Source: Megaustenia siamemsis (Eukaryota > Mollusca > Gastropoda > Stylommatophora > Ariophantidae). From it: 64,000 nt of DNA. The translations under genes were made by a program, and so were the position numbers. Below, piece by piece: positions 63,831 through 64,000 of the stretch (within the stretch, counting starts at the first letter, position 1; each line of letters opens with the position of its first letter). The notes beneath the pieces were generated by a model. It worked only from the letters and a program-made list of their open reading frames with translations, had not been told where the DNA came from and made no database searches. The DNA lies in the NCBI GenBank assembly GCA_032433765.1, contig JAVIAB010000059.1, positions 63,425,729 through 63,489,728 on the forward strand. The letters run 5' to 3'.

Positions 63831-64000
63831 GAAATCTGTTAAAAGCCTTATTGTGTAAACATAATTTTGTGTGATCAGAGCGTTATGCATTTATTATATA
63901 TACTTCAAAGGACAAAGATTTATATAATGAGTTGCACAGGTTGAGAGGGCTATTGAGTTGTTATCCTTAATGAATATCAAATTTAAACGATAAAAGAGGC

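Noticed and set aside
1..64000. Defence system, operon or other prokaryotic-type gene cluster
   Set aside because: Spliced exons, large introns, SINEs and LINEs show an animal genome. No such cluster is present.

Overview
The window is eukaryotic, from an animal nuclear genome. Coding sequence is split into short exons with GT/GC..AG junctions inside introns of 0.3 to 6.4 kb, and the introns are filled with non-LTR retrotransposons, tRNA-derived SINEs, a pogo/Tigger DNA transposon and satellites. The one host gene recognised is a hemicentin (HMCN1-type) gene on the + strand. Both ends are missing: the signal peptide and most of the vWA domain lie upstream, and further Ig domains, TSP1, G2F and EGF modules are expected downstream. 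The repeat content (RTE-like LINEs with microsatellite tails, several tRNA-SINE families) suits a marine invertebrate, perhaps a mollusc or other lophotrochozoan. The species cannot be fixed from the sequence alone.

Host gene: 18 exons between 9137 and 62828 join in frame (3526 nt, about 1175 codons). Exons 1-4 encode the end of the vWA domain and the conserved hemicentin linker. Exons 5-18 encode ten consecutive Ig (I-set) domains, each with its Cys, Trp and Tyr-x-Cys landmarks. All Ig-module boundaries after Ig1 are phase-1 introns. Ig1, 2, 4 and 5 are each split by an internal intron, while Ig3 and Ig6-10 are single exons. Intron 10 is a GC-AG intron.

Layout: 1-9136 is upstream intron or flank, made of LINE and SINE debris and a roughly 0.8 kb pentanucleotide satellite. 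Introns 1-4 (9260-31573) hold most of the large LINE copies, including a nearly intact 3.2 kb RTE-like element (18272-21455) inserted in a 32-bp minisatellite. Introns 5-16 hold SINEs, small LINE fragments and two further tandem repeats (17-bp and 43-bp units). Intron 17 (58118-62552) holds an internally deleted Tigger element carrying a nested SINE, plus a minus-strand LINE-A copy. Beyond 62828 there is only intronic sequence with one old LINE fragment.

How the parts relate: the repeats show a layered history. SINE-1 is inserted in LINE-C and in Tigger, LINE-D is inserted in SINE-1, and LINE-A is inserted in the minisatellite. One SINE family (SINE-5) shares the 3' end, the GATA tail and the target-duplication length of LINE-A, so LINE-A is its likely enzymatic partner. 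One LINE-B copy inserted exactly at the exon 2 splice donor and duplicated it. LINE family names (A-G), SINE numbers and repeat names are local labels used only in this annotation.
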